DNA from: Leptothoe sp034932105
GTDB lineage: Bacteria; Cyanobacteriota; Cyanobacteriia; Phormidesmidales; Phormidesmidaceae
Direction: 5' to 3'
DNA: 64,000 nt
Assembly: GCF_034932105.1 (NCBI RefSeq)
Contig: NZ_JAYGIG010000120.1
Span: 1 to 64,000 of the forward strand
The position numbers were made by a program, and so were the translations under genes. The notes beneath the pieces were generated by a model. The model did not search any database and was not told where the DNA came from. It saw only the letters and a list, made by a program, of their open reading frames with translations. How positions within the stretch are numbered: the first letter of the stretch is position 1; each line of letters starts with the position of its first letter. Of the stretch, positions 36,907 through 44,731 are shown in pieces.

Positions 36907-37890
36907 TTAGTTCTCTCTCCTAGGAAAGATTATTCCTAACGCCGCTGTTAGTAACCCTAACGCCATGGCTGGTTCCGGCGTACTCATGGGTTCATTGCTT
37001 AGGTGAGCTGACAGGACGGCCTGGGTAGCGGATATTTCTACTGCCACCAATTCGGCCTCAACCTTACCTAAGGCATAGGCCGTCTGGATTTTTTTCCCAA
37101 TCTCCCCATCCCCCACAGCCAAGGCATCAGCCGAAATATCAGCAGTAATGGCCCCCTGGATTTTTTCCCCAATCTTCCCATCCCCCAAAGCCAAGGCATT
37201 AGCCGAGACATCAGCGGTAATGGCCCCACTGAGCACCGCCGTGTCACTACTGGCAATATCACCAATACTACAGTTACTAGGACTATAGGCCGCTTCAATA
37301 TCGGTGTTACTATCCGTTGGTCGACCGAAGTCTTGGACCCAGTAACTATCAAAGTTCGAGCTGCCATTGGCACCAGGCGCTGGATCAAAAAACAACCCAA
37401 AACCCACATCAACATAGTTTGGATTAAGTAAATTAACCCGATGTCCGGGGCTATTGAGCCAATCCGCTACCACGTCTTCAGCCGAGTTATATCCGGCTGC
37501 AATGTTCTCGGCCGCTGAACTAAATCGATAATTCGTAGCCCGAATTCGACTAGCGACGGTCGACAAACCATCAGGACTGGTATGGGCAAAGTAATCCCTA
37601 TTGGCCATGTCCTCCGCATGGCCCTGGGCCATCTGACCCAGTTTACGAGAAAACCGTAGTGTGGAAACCCCATGGTCAACACGCACTTGATTGGTTACCG
37701 CCAGCAGGTCATTAAAAATAGCCTCTAACTCGGTGTTACAGGATGGTGTGGATACGGCTACGGGTGTTGCTTTTGGTGCTGTTGTTTTCGGAGTACTGTC
37801 ATTGCTATTGCTTCCACCGCCGCCCCCACCTCCACACCCCGTGAGCATGACACCGATCAATAAAATACTGGCTAACGATCTAAACCCCAT
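36907..37890 (-). CDS. CAP/SCP-domain lipoprotein with PEP-CTERM-like tail
   Basis: A 327-residue secreted protein. The N-terminus is a lipoprotein signal with LTGC (Cys19) followed by a run of seven Gly. Then comes a CAP/PR-1 (YkwD-like) domain at about 55-170 (VNQVRVDHGVSTLRFS, GHAEDMANRDYFAHTSPDG, AENIAAGYNSAEDVVADW, SPGHRVNLLNPNYVDVG) with the usual His and Glu residues. Residues 222-269 are two 24-residue tandem repeats starting GAITAD. The end reads TPEPAMALGLLTAALGIIF then PRREN, matching the PEP-CTERM sorting signal used with exosortase. Having both a lipid anchor and a sorting tail is unusual. The role of bacterial CAP domains is not settled. Confidence 0.87.
   Translation of the reverse strand: MGFRSLASILLIGVMLTGCGGGGGGGSNSNDSTPKTTAPKATPVAVSTPSCNTELEAIFNDLLAVTNQVRVDHGVSTLRFSRKLGQMAQGHAEDMANRDYFAHTSPDGLSTVASRIRATNYRFSSAAENIAAGYNSAEDVVADWLNSPGHRVNLLNPNYVDVGFGLFFDPAPGANGSSNFDSYWVQDFGRPTDSNTDIEAAYSPSNCSIGDIASSDTAVLSGAITADVSANALALGDGKIGEKIQGAITADISADALAVGDGEIGKKIQTAYALGKVEAELVAVEISATQAVLSAHLSNEPMSTPEPAMALGLLTAALGIIFPRREN
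37084..37227 (-). repeat. Two 72-bp tandem repeats in the CAP-protein gene
   Basis: Two adjacent units with a period of 72 bp (CTGGATT at 37084 and again at 37156) encode 24-residue repeats, GAITADVSANALALGDG... and GAITADISADALAVGDG.... A recent in-frame duplication. Confidence 0.85.
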
Positions 37891-38096
37891 GAAAATTCTG
37901 TCGAAACGGCTTGAGTCAAACTTTTGGTAGAACCCCGTAAACAGCCACCTCCCCTCTGGAGCGGTGTTAAACTGGAATGGTGTGAGACGAACCTGCCAAC
38001 GATAAGTTTGAACAATTAATTTAGTTTTATCGACCGTTGCACTACTACATAGGGGTGGTTATGATTCATCACCTCTCCTTCAGTGGAAGTCACACC

Positions 38097-38140
38097 ATCG
38101 GAGATTACCCAGTCGGAGATTACCTAGTCGGAGATTACGG
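38097..38140 (+). repeat. Three 15-bp tandem repeats in front of msrA
   Basis: TCGGAGATTAC is repeated three times with a 15-bp period (38098, 38113, 38128). Each unit contains GGAG, a Shine-Dalgarno core, and a further GGAG at 38139-38142 lies nine bases before the msrA start. The repeats may be slippage copies of the ribosome-binding site. Confidence 0.7.
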
Positions 38141-38151
38141 AGATCTGGAAA

Positions 38152-38616
38152 ATGACTTCAATAGCTACATTCGGCGCAGGCTGCTTTTGGGGGACAGAAC
38201 AAGCATTTCGCCAACTCACCGGCGTCACCCATACCTCGGTGGGCTACATGGGGGGACATTTTGAAAATCCCTGTTATTTAGATGTGCTCTCTCGCATTAC
38301 GGGCCATGCTGAAGTGGCCCAGATCAGCTACGATCCAGCGGTGATTAGCTATGAAACCCTGTTAGCAACATTTTGGCAGATTCATGACCCCACCAGTTTC
38401 CATCGACAGGGAGCCGATCGTGGAGAACAATATCGTTCAGTAATTTTCTATCACACCGATGAACAGAGACAGTGGGCTCATCAGTCAAAACAGTCTATGG
38501 CCAGTCATTACCCTAAGCCCATAGTTACTGAAATTGTTGCGGCATCAGCCTATTGGCTAGCGACAGAAGAACATCAACAGTATTTTGAGAAGAAAACAGC
38601 TAGGAAACTCCTGTGA
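38152..38616 (+). CDS. msrA: Peptide-methionine (S)-S-oxide reductase MsrA
   Basis: A 154-residue MsrA that repairs methionine-S-sulfoxide in proteins. Seen: GAGCFWGTEQAFRQL with catalytic Cys11, SVGYMGGH, ITGHAEVAQISYDP, FWQIHDPTSFHRQGADRGEQYRS. The common EVCSGxTGHAE block reads DVLSRITGHAE, so the Cys often found there is Leu, and another Cys stands at residue 43. There is no C-terminal Cys, so recycling may use Cys43 or an outside reductant; this is inference. Start ATG 38152 has GGAG nine bases upstream. Confidence 0.93.
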   Translation: MTSIATFGAGCFWGTEQAFRQLTGVTHTSVGYMGGHFENPCYLDVLSRITGHAEVAQISYDPAVISYETLLATFWQIHDPTSFHRQGADRGEQYRSVIFYHTDEQRQWAHQSKQSMASHYPKPIVTEIVAASAYWLATEEHQQYFEKKTARKLL

Positions 38617-38986
38617 GTTTTAGCAGTTGTTAAAATATAGGCTCCGAAGAAACACAAACTAATCAACTCTAAAAGAGGCTGATTGGCGATAAAGTGGCGA
38701 CAACTGTATTTCTTTCAGGTTTAACGATTAGTAAACCCCTACCCTTTTGCTCCAATAGCCCTGTCACTTTGAGTGCAGGTTGAGCCGGTGCTACCTCGAC
38801 CGGTATAAGTTCTGAATAGGTTCTTAACGAAAAAACGATCCTCTTTTTTCAAGGGTGAATAGCCAAAAAAATAACAAAAAAATAGCCCTGTTAACCTTTA
38901 ATGGCTAAACAGGACCACTTTACATATAACTATCAGGGCAGAAAACTCAGACGCCGAGTAATTGCCGCTAGATAATGAACTTGAAC
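38617..38986. other. Intergenic region downstream of msrA and of the double-glycine peptide gene
   Basis: Convergent ends of msrA (plus) and the peptide gene (minus). It holds the terminator of the peptide gene (38876-38913). No coding frame is supported and nothing else was identified. Confidence 0.55.
38876..38913 (-). terminator. Rho-independent terminator of the double-glycine peptide gene
   Basis: Read on the minus strand, CCTGTTTAGCC (38913-38903), a six-base loop and GGTTAACAGG (38896-38887) form a ten-pair stem with one bulge and one G-U pair. It is followed by GCTA and seven T (38882-38876), then a second T-run. It lies 74 bases after the peptide stop. Confidence 0.72.
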
Positions 38987-39163
38987 CTACTTGGACTGGG
39001 TATCAAGCTGGTCTAGACGCTCAGCTTGAATATCTTTAACACTCTTGGTCTGGTTATCTAGGTGCTCAAGGCGCTGCTCTTGTAGCTTGTTACCACCGGC
39101 AACATCCTTTAACTGATCATCAGACAATTGCTCATCGGAAACGCTCTTGCTTTGCTCTTCCAT
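38987..39163 (-). CDS. Double-glycine leader peptide (candidate secreted peptide / RiPP-like precursor)
   Basis: A 58-residue peptide starting at ATG 39163, with GAGG eight bases upstream; a longer frame runs back to 39253 but its extra 30 residues look non-coding. The leader reads SVSDEQLSDDQLKDVAGG and ends at Gly23-Gly24, the classic double-glycine site cut by C39 peptidase domains of peptidase-containing ABC transporters. LSDxxLxxVAGG is the form found in Nif11/NHLP-type leaders. The 34-residue core has no Cys, is rich in Gln, Lys, Asp and Leu, and contains an imperfect repeat (RLEHLDNQTK and RLDQLDTQSK), suggesting an amphipathic helix. A shortened NHLM-type HlyD gene is divergent 484 bp away. 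Confidence 0.72.
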   Translation of the reverse strand: MEEQSKSVSDEQLSDDQLKDVAGGNKLQEQRLEHLDNQTKSVKDIQAERLDQLDTQSK

Positions 39164-39647
39164 GGAAGTTACCTCAACGTAGAAACAACGAAAATATTGT
39201 CCTGTTGTCAAACATGTAACGCAGGACTTTCCCATCATATCGACCACAACCAAAAATGGTAGTGGTTTCGCTGGTTTCTCAGGAACTTCTAATAGTGGGT
39301 TGGAATTCAGAGAGGTTTTTAATGTTTTATTAAGAGATTAGGGCTTATTTGTAATGAGTTCATATTAAACCTCAGGGAATACTGAGAATTTCCTGAGAAT
39401 TTGTCTTGACAACAGAGTTTTTTATGATCAGTTTTGTTGCATGCATAGAACCTTAGTTTTAATGCTTAGAAGAATCTTAAAAATAGGCTAAACCTAGGTG
39501 CAATCGTGACCAATTTTGCTTGGGAGTTGAAGTGATGCTGAGAATAGTCTAAATGTTTCTTAACATTTATAAAGCCTGGGGTTAGATGGATTTTGATGAG
39601 TACGATGGATAATGGAGTTCCAAGCTTGGAAAAGGGATAGTTGATAG
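39164..39647. other. Divergent regulatory region between peptide and HlyD-like genes
   Basis: Contains the promoters of both genes. The decamer TTGACAACAG occurs on the minus strand at 39211-39202, 38 bases before the peptide start, and on the plus strand at 39406-39415, about 230 bases before the HlyD-like start. TTGACA is a perfect -35 hexamer, but no well-spaced -10 follows either copy. CTGAGAATTT and CTGAGAATTTG lie close together (39382 and 39393). Confidence 0.5.
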
Positions 39648-40238
39648 ATGGGTGATAGTAGTATCTTTCGTCAAGAAGCGTTAGAGAGATTGTCTTCGCC
39701 AGAGCAGCTGGATCAGCTGATGCAGATTGTCTCTCCCCGTAGTTGGCTGCCGTTGGCCACCATCGGTGGGTTGTTGGGGGCAGCAATTTTTTGGGCTTGT
39801 GCAGGTCGTATCCCAGTCACCACCAGTAGCCATGCTATTTTGGCCTATGCCGAGGGTGACTCGGGAGAACTGGTGGGGGTGGCCTATTTCCCGACGGGGG
39901 AGTTGGCTCAGATTGAACTGGGTATGGACGTACTGCTGATTCCTGATGTGGAAGGGAACAAGCAAGCCGCTGGTGGCATAGAGGGGAAAGTGAGCAAAGT
40001 ATCTTTACCCTCGGTGATGACCTTGGATGGTGTCCGGCAGCTGGAAGATCCGGCAGCAGATACGACGATTGAGGTCCTCATAGAGCTGACGCCCGATTCC
40101 AGTACCAGCAGCGGTTATAAATGGTCGGCCAGTAGCTTGAACATGATTCCCCTGGGTGGCATGCATGCCACCGCTCGGGTCACCTTGGATGAAAAGGCTC
40201 CACTGTGGTTTGTGCTGCCGTTTTTGCACCAGTCCTAG
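39648..40238 (+). CDS. Shortened NHLM-type HlyD-family secretion protein
   Basis: A 196-residue protein. The N-terminus FRQEALERLSSPEQLDQLM followed by SPRSWLPLATIGGLLG is the signature of NHLM bacteriocin-system secretion proteins (HlyD family), and a membrane helix follows (about 34-54). The C-terminal 110 residues also match: VGVAYFPTGELAQIELGMDVLL, SSGYKWSAS, GMHATARVTLDEKAPLWFVLPFL. Full-length members have about 400 residues; the lipoyl domain and coiled-coil hairpin between residues about 65 and 75 are missing, yet the frame is open, so this looks like an internal deletion kept as a gene. AAGGGA lies ten bases before the ATG. No C39 transporter gene is nearby. Confidence 0.78.
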   Translation: MGDSSIFRQEALERLSSPEQLDQLMQIVSPRSWLPLATIGGLLGAAIFWACAGRIPVTTSSHAILAYAEGDSGELVGVAYFPTGELAQIELGMDVLLIPDVEGNKQAAGGIEGKVSKVSLPSVMTLDGVRQLEDPAADTTIEVLIELTPDSSTSSGYKWSASSLNMIPLGGMHATARVTLDEKAPLWFVLPFLHQS

Positions 40239-40322
40239 GACATATGCATAGGTCGAACTTGGAAAAATGTGGGGTAAGCCCATTTTGGGGGTAGCTTTGT
40301 CGGTGCGCTCCCTAAACCCCAT

Positions 40323-41810
40323 TTAAAATTCCATTAAAATTCCATGCCGAAGTATCGCTAAGTTAAACATTAGATAACCCACGGTGCTGGAGGGTTCTTG
40401 TTTGGTTTGCTGTAGCCAGGTTTCGATTAGGGCTGATAGTGGCTGAGTCCCTAGCTGTTGATAGGTTTCCAGCAATGCCGTGAGCACTCGATCCCCCAGG
40501 ATATCGTCAGTACCAGGACGGATCAGACAGTGGGTTCTCAAAAGTTGAAAGCACTGAATTGTCTGCTGCTGCTCTGCTTGGCTCAGCTCCTGGGTAATGG
40601 CTGCAACCAGGTGCTCCATGGCAAAGGTCATCACCATGGGTTGCAACCCAAATAAGGGCTCCTCTGTAAGAAAATGCTGGGTGATGAGGGAATGCTCGAC
40701 CAGGTAAGACAGAGCCTTAATCACTCCGGCAGGGTCAGGGTTGAGCAAATGGGTTTGTAGCCGACAGAGGGAAATTGGTTCTTGCCAAATAGCCAACCAA
40801 AAGAGAAGTGTTTTTTCCAGGGGTTCAAGCGTCTCAAATTGTTGTTGGCAGAGTAAACGGATGGGATCTGGCAGAATAATTATCTCTTGTTCTAAAAAGG
40901 CGGCTGTTTGCCCCCTAAAGACAGTTTGAATCGTCGCGACCACCAGCTTTAGTGCAAGGGGGTTATAGCTGTAGATCCGGGCTAGGTTTTTTAGCTGATA
41001 GGTTTGGCCACCACAGCCATGGGCGGCCAGCAGCTGGGTCGCCGCATCGGCGGACAGACCGGCGAGGGGCAAGTGGTAGGCTCGGTTTAAGGTGTGAAAT
41101 TGAGGGGGTAATGGTTGGCGGCTAATGACTAGTAGACAACTGCCATGGCGAGAGCGAGAAATTCGATAGAGGGGGTCTAAGTAGGTTTGGATTTGGGTCT
41201 CGTCTAGATCGTCTAAGATAATCAGTCTACGGTTCTGCATCGTTTGGAGGAGTTGTCGCACCCCCTGATCCACTGTTTCTATGGGACGACCATCGAGGAG
41301 GTCCGTGAGTAGGGCCTCCAGAGGCCTATCCATCGAACGCCAGATAATGCTTTCGAACTCTGTTTGTAGTTGTTCCGCCAGGGCTAATGCCAGGGCAGTT
41401 TTACCATGCCCCCCCGGGCCGCTGATGTTGATCAACTTTGCGGTTTCCGTGACTATCCAGGTCTGTAGCTGCTCCAACTCTGGCTCCCGGCCGTAAAATT
41501 GCTCAATATCTGGGGCCTCTCCCCAATCCACGTTTCCAGGCTTGGGTTCCAACTGCCATGATGGTTCTGCTATGGGTGCAAAAGACAGTTCGGCGATGTC
41601 TTGCCAAGTATCAATGCCAATGGTGTGGCAGATGGCGATAAAGGCCTCTTGTTGGATGCGTTCACCGCGCCAAAAGCGACGTAGGGTCGCCCTGGACGTG
41701 TGGGCATCCTGCCACCAGCGGGCGGTGCTGGTTTTGGTCCAGCCCCGGCGTTGTCGGGCTTGATTTGCGATCGCAAGCCCCTTTTCCGAAGCCCTAATAG
41801 ACTGCCCCAT
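40323..41810 (-). CDS. STAND NTPase (NB-ARC type) with N-terminal HTH-like domain
   Basis: A 495-residue P-loop protein. The N-terminal 75 residues (RQRRGWTKTSTARWWQ, TLRRFWRGERIQQEAFIAIC) look like the helix-turn-helix-like head found on many cyanobacterial NB-ARC proteins. Then FYGREPELEQLQTWI, Walker A GPGGHGKTA (131-139), Walker B RLIILDDLDE (195-204) and a winged-helix part with FWLAIWQEPISL. Most relatives carry WD40, TPR or pentapeptide repeats after this; here the protein simply ends at a helical region, so the sensor part is absent or encoded elsewhere. Such proteins act as signal-dependent switches; the ligand is unknown. Convergent with the HlyD-like gene. Confidence 0.83.
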   Translation of the reverse strand: MGQSIRASEKGLAIANQARQRRGWTKTSTARWWQDAHTSRATLRRFWRGERIQQEAFIAICHTIGIDTWQDIAELSFAPIAEPSWQLEPKPGNVDWGEAPDIEQFYGREPELEQLQTWIVTETAKLINISGPGGHGKTALALALAEQLQTEFESIIWRSMDRPLEALLTDLLDGRPIETVDQGVRQLLQTMQNRRLIILDDLDETQIQTYLDPLYRISRSRHGSCLLVISRQPLPPQFHTLNRAYHLPLAGLSADAATQLLAAHGCGGQTYQLKNLARIYSYNPLALKLVVATIQTVFRGQTAAFLEQEIIILPDPIRLLCQQQFETLEPLEKTLLFWLAIWQEPISLCRLQTHLLNPDPAGVIKALSYLVEHSLITQHFLTEEPLFGLQPMVMTFAMEHLVAAITQELSQAEQQQTIQCFQLLRTHCLIRPGTDDILGDRVLTALLETYQQLGTQPLSALIETWLQQTKQEPSSTVGYLMFNLAILRHGILMEF

Positions 41811-42035
41811 ACCAACTCCACCTGATTCATCCTGGGTCGGGTTTCCCCTGGTCTGCTCTTATCTCTATTCTGACCTAACCACCCCATTCCCCACTATCGG
41901 CAAAATCAATGGGCAAAATCCACCTGAGCCAAAAACTGAGTCAAACTGAGGCCATGAACTGAGCCCAAAACTGAGTCCATGCTGCCCGCTGGCTTGCTTA
42001 ACCTGGAATCAGTTCACCCTCCTAGAGGTCTTATC

Positions 42036-44594
42036 ATGGTCTATACATCCCTGCCCCAAATCCCTGAGCTGCCCGCTGGTCTATATGTGCTATGCCCTGA
42101 ACAGCCCCTGGCATTCCCCCTGAAACATACCGCTGTCAAGGCAAAGGTCAGCGGCAATATTTCCCGGGTGGAGGTGACCCACACCTTTGAAAATCCGTTT
42201 ACCACCATCCTTGAAGCCACCTATGTCTTTCCCCTGCCCGATGAAGCCGCAGTGGATACCATGGTGATTCGGTTTTGCGATCGCACCATCCAAGGCCGCA
42301 TCGAACAGCGCGAAGCGGCCCAGGCCATCTACGAGCGGGCCAAGCAACAGGGCCAAACCGCCGGACTGCTAGAGCAAGAACGGGCCAATATCTTCACCCA
42401 GTCCCTGGCCAATATCCTGCCAGGGGAGGAGATCGAAGTGATGCTCAGCTACAGTGACCAACTGGCCTACAAACAAGGCTCCTACGAGTTTGTCTTTCCC
42501 ATGGTGGTGGGACCGCGCTACATACCCGGCCACCCCATGGCAGAGTCAGAAACCCATCGAGGATCTGCCCCAGCACCGATGATGCTAAACCAGGATACGG
42601 ATTTAGTCCCCGATGCCAGTCGCTTAAATGCACCGATTTTGCCCCCTGGGATGCGGTCCGGCCACGATATTCAGGTGACGGTGGACATTGAGACCGGAGG
42701 CCATAGTTCCAACCTCATCTCAAACCTCATCTCAAACCTCCAGTCCCCCTCCCACCAAATCGTAGTAGATACCCAGGAAACCCTCACCCGCATTACCCTG
42801 GCCCCCAGTGACACCGTGCCCAACAAAGACCTGATCCTGCGTTACCAAATCGCGGGGGATACCACCCACACATCCCTGTTAACCCAGGCCGATCAGCGCG
42901 GTGGCCATTTTGCCGTCTATCTGATTCCCGCCCTCAGCTATGACACCACCGCCTACATTCCCAAAGACATGGTGTTCTTAATCGACACCTCCGGTTCCCA
43001 GTCAGGAGCCCCCTTAGCCCAGTGTCAGGCCTTAATGCGACGCTTTATTACAGCCCTCCATCCCCAGGACACCTTTAATATTGTTAACTTTGCCAACACT
43101 ACCCAGCAGCTGGCAAAAGTCTCTTTGCCAAATACCCCCCACCATCGCCAACAGGCCCTGACCTATGTGGATCGACTCCGGGCCGGGGGTGGTACCGAGA
43201 TGATGCGCGGCTTTAAAACGGTACTCAACTTACCCCAGCTGGACCCTGAACGGATTCGCAATATTGTTCTCTTAACCGATGGCTACATTGGTAACGAGAC
43301 CCAGATCTTTGCTGAAGTGCAGCGTTCCCTCACCCCGTCTAGTCGTCTCCATAGTTTTGGTGCCGGGAGTTCCGTCAATCGCTTTTTGCTCAATCGGGTG
43401 GCCGAGTTGGGCCGGGGCATTAGCCATGTGGTACGCCATGATCAAGCCATTGACCAGGTGGTAGATCGGTTCTTAAACCAAATCAACAATCCGGTCCTTG
43501 GAAATCTCTCCCTCCATTGGGAGGGACCTGGCACAGCCCCCAGTTGCTATCCCCTGGCCCTGCCGGATTTATTTGCCGAACAACCCCTAATTTTGTTTGG
43601 CCATAAGCCCGATCAACAACCAGGAACGTTACGCATTACCGGTATTGCCGCCGGTGGGCAACCCTTTGAACAATCCTTTGCCGTTGGGTTTGAACCGGCG
43701 GGCAATCCGGCCATTGCCCAACTGTGGGGTCGGGCCCGGATCAAAGCGTTAATGAACCAAATGGTGAACGGTGAGACCACCCAAGGGGTGGAGGCCGTCA
43801 CAGCAACCGCCCTGGCCTATCAGCTGTTGTCCCAGTACACCGCCTTTGTCGCCGTCAGTGATGATGTCCGGGTAGAGCAACCCCATGACGCTGTTGCCGT
43901 CCAAGTGCCCGTGCTGATGTCAGAGGCCATGAGCTATGAGGGCGTGTTTGGAGCGGCGGTCAGTGCCCCCCTATCCAGGAGTGTTCCCACACGGACTCGC
44001 ATGGAGATGCCCACGGCAAAAAAATCAGCGGCGGCCCGGCTGGGGGGACTGTTTCAAAGACATTCTGCCCCCCAATCCGAAAGCCTTGAAGTGGGGCAGG
44101 CATTTGCCCCGGCACCGCATGATATGGGCTCGGCTCCATGGCCAGGGACAACAGGGGACAGTTTTGCAGAAGTTGCGGCTGAAGAGCTGGATCTGCCCCT
44201 GGGGGCATCCGTCCCCTTAGAAGATGAGGAGCTGAGTGACACTACACTGCTAGAATCTGCCGTCGAGGGGAATCGGGTTGTCAGGGGGTCGTCCCAGCCA
44301 CTAAAATCCCATCAGCTGCTCCAGATTCTAGAGGCAGACGGTCTTGAGGACCCTGTGCTCGAACAGCTCAAACAATATTTGGCAGATCTAACTCTGATAA
44401 ATCCCCAGTCAGGAAACCTCGTATTTGAACTGGTGATCCAACAGGGCCGGGTCAAACGAGTAATGCTGGATGAAGCGGCCTCGGCACCGCAAAACCCCGA
44501 GGTGATTGAGAAAATTCGTTGCAGGCTCCTCACTTGGCACTGCCCCCAGACCCTCACCGCCCCCTTGCGCTTAGCACTGCGTCTACAGCCTTAA
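42036..44594 (+). CDS. VIT and VWA domain protein
   Basis: An 852-residue protein starting at ATG 42036, which has AGAGG seven bases upstream; the open frame continues 19 codons further up without support. Order: VIT domain (about 1-130: VSGNISRVEVTHTFENPF, YVFPLPDEAAVDTM, AQAIYERAKQQGQTAGLLEQ), a linker, a VWA domain from about 305 with a MIDAS-type DTSGS (in MVFLIDTSGSQSG) and LLTDGYIGNE, then a long low-complexity acidic tail and a final helical part. There is no signal peptide, so it is probably cytoplasmic. Bacterial VIT-VWA proteins resemble inter-alpha-trypsin inhibitor heavy chains; function in bacteria unclear. Convergent with the next gene across a strong hairpin. Confidence 0.87.
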   Translation: MVYTSLPQIPELPAGLYVLCPEQPLAFPLKHTAVKAKVSGNISRVEVTHTFENPFTTILEATYVFPLPDEAAVDTMVIRFCDRTIQGRIEQREAAQAIYERAKQQGQTAGLLEQERANIFTQSLANILPGEEIEVMLSYSDQLAYKQGSYEFVFPMVVGPRYIPGHPMAESETHRGSAPAPMMLNQDTDLVPDASRLNAPILPPGMRSGHDIQVTVDIETGGHSSNLISNLISNLQSPSHQIVVDTQETLTRITLAPSDTVPNKDLILRYQIAGDTTHTSLLTQADQRGGHFAVYLIPALSYDTTAYIPKDMVFLIDTSGSQSGAPLAQCQALMRRFITALHPQDTFNIVNFANTTQQLAKVSLPNTPHHRQQALTYVDRLRAGGGTEMMRGFKTVLNLPQLDPERIRNIVLLTDGYIGNETQIFAEVQRSLTPSSRLHSFGAGSSVNRFLLNRVAELGRGISHVVRHDQAIDQVVDRFLNQINNPVLGNLSLHWEGPGTAPSCYPLALPDLFAEQPLILFGHKPDQQPGTLRITGIAAGGQPFEQSFAVGFEPAGNPAIAQLWGRARIKALMNQMVNGETTQGVEAVTATALAYQLLSQYTAFVAVSDDVRVEQPHDAVAVQVPVLMSEAMSYEGVFGAAVSAPLSRSVPTRTRMEMPTAKKSAAARLGGLFQRHSAPQSESLEVGQAFAPAPHDMGSAPWPGTTGDSFAEVAAEELDLPLGASVPLEDEELSDTTLLESAVEGNRVVRGSSQPLKSHQLLQILEADGLEDPVLEQLKQYLADLTLINPQSGNLVFELVIQQGRVKRVMLDEAASAPQNPEVIEKIRCRLLTWHCPQTLTAPLRLALRLQP

Positions 44595-44680
44595 ATCTCT
44601 GGAGGGTAGACAACAAATGTTTCACAACCCTAGGAGATTTTCGCCTGGCATGGTTGAGTGATGGCCTGGGAGAGAAAAAC

Positions 44681-44731
44681 GTGAACTTCATGGTGTCTAA
44701 ACACCGATGTTTAGACACCATGGAGTTTCAC
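44681..44731. terminator. Long hairpin between convergent genes (bidirectional terminator)
   Basis: Arms 44681-44703 and 44708-44731 pair over 23 positions with one mismatch and one extra T, around a four-base loop CCGA; the core TGGTGTCTAAACA is exact. It ends one base before the stop codon of the minus-strand gene and 87 bases after the plus-strand stop. No T-run follows, but the position suits a shared terminator. Confidence 0.7.

Noticed and set aside
38037..38264. A 75-codon frame with VGDY repeats before msrA
   Set aside because: It runs into msrA in another frame and its repeats are simply the 15-bp tandem repeats.
39406..39428. Promoter TTGACA...TATGAT before the HlyD-like gene
   Set aside because: The spacer is only 11 bases, too short for a sigma-70 promoter.
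44054..44242. Short minus-strand frames within the VIT-VWA gene
   Set aside because: They are antisense to the low-complexity acidic tail and have no support.
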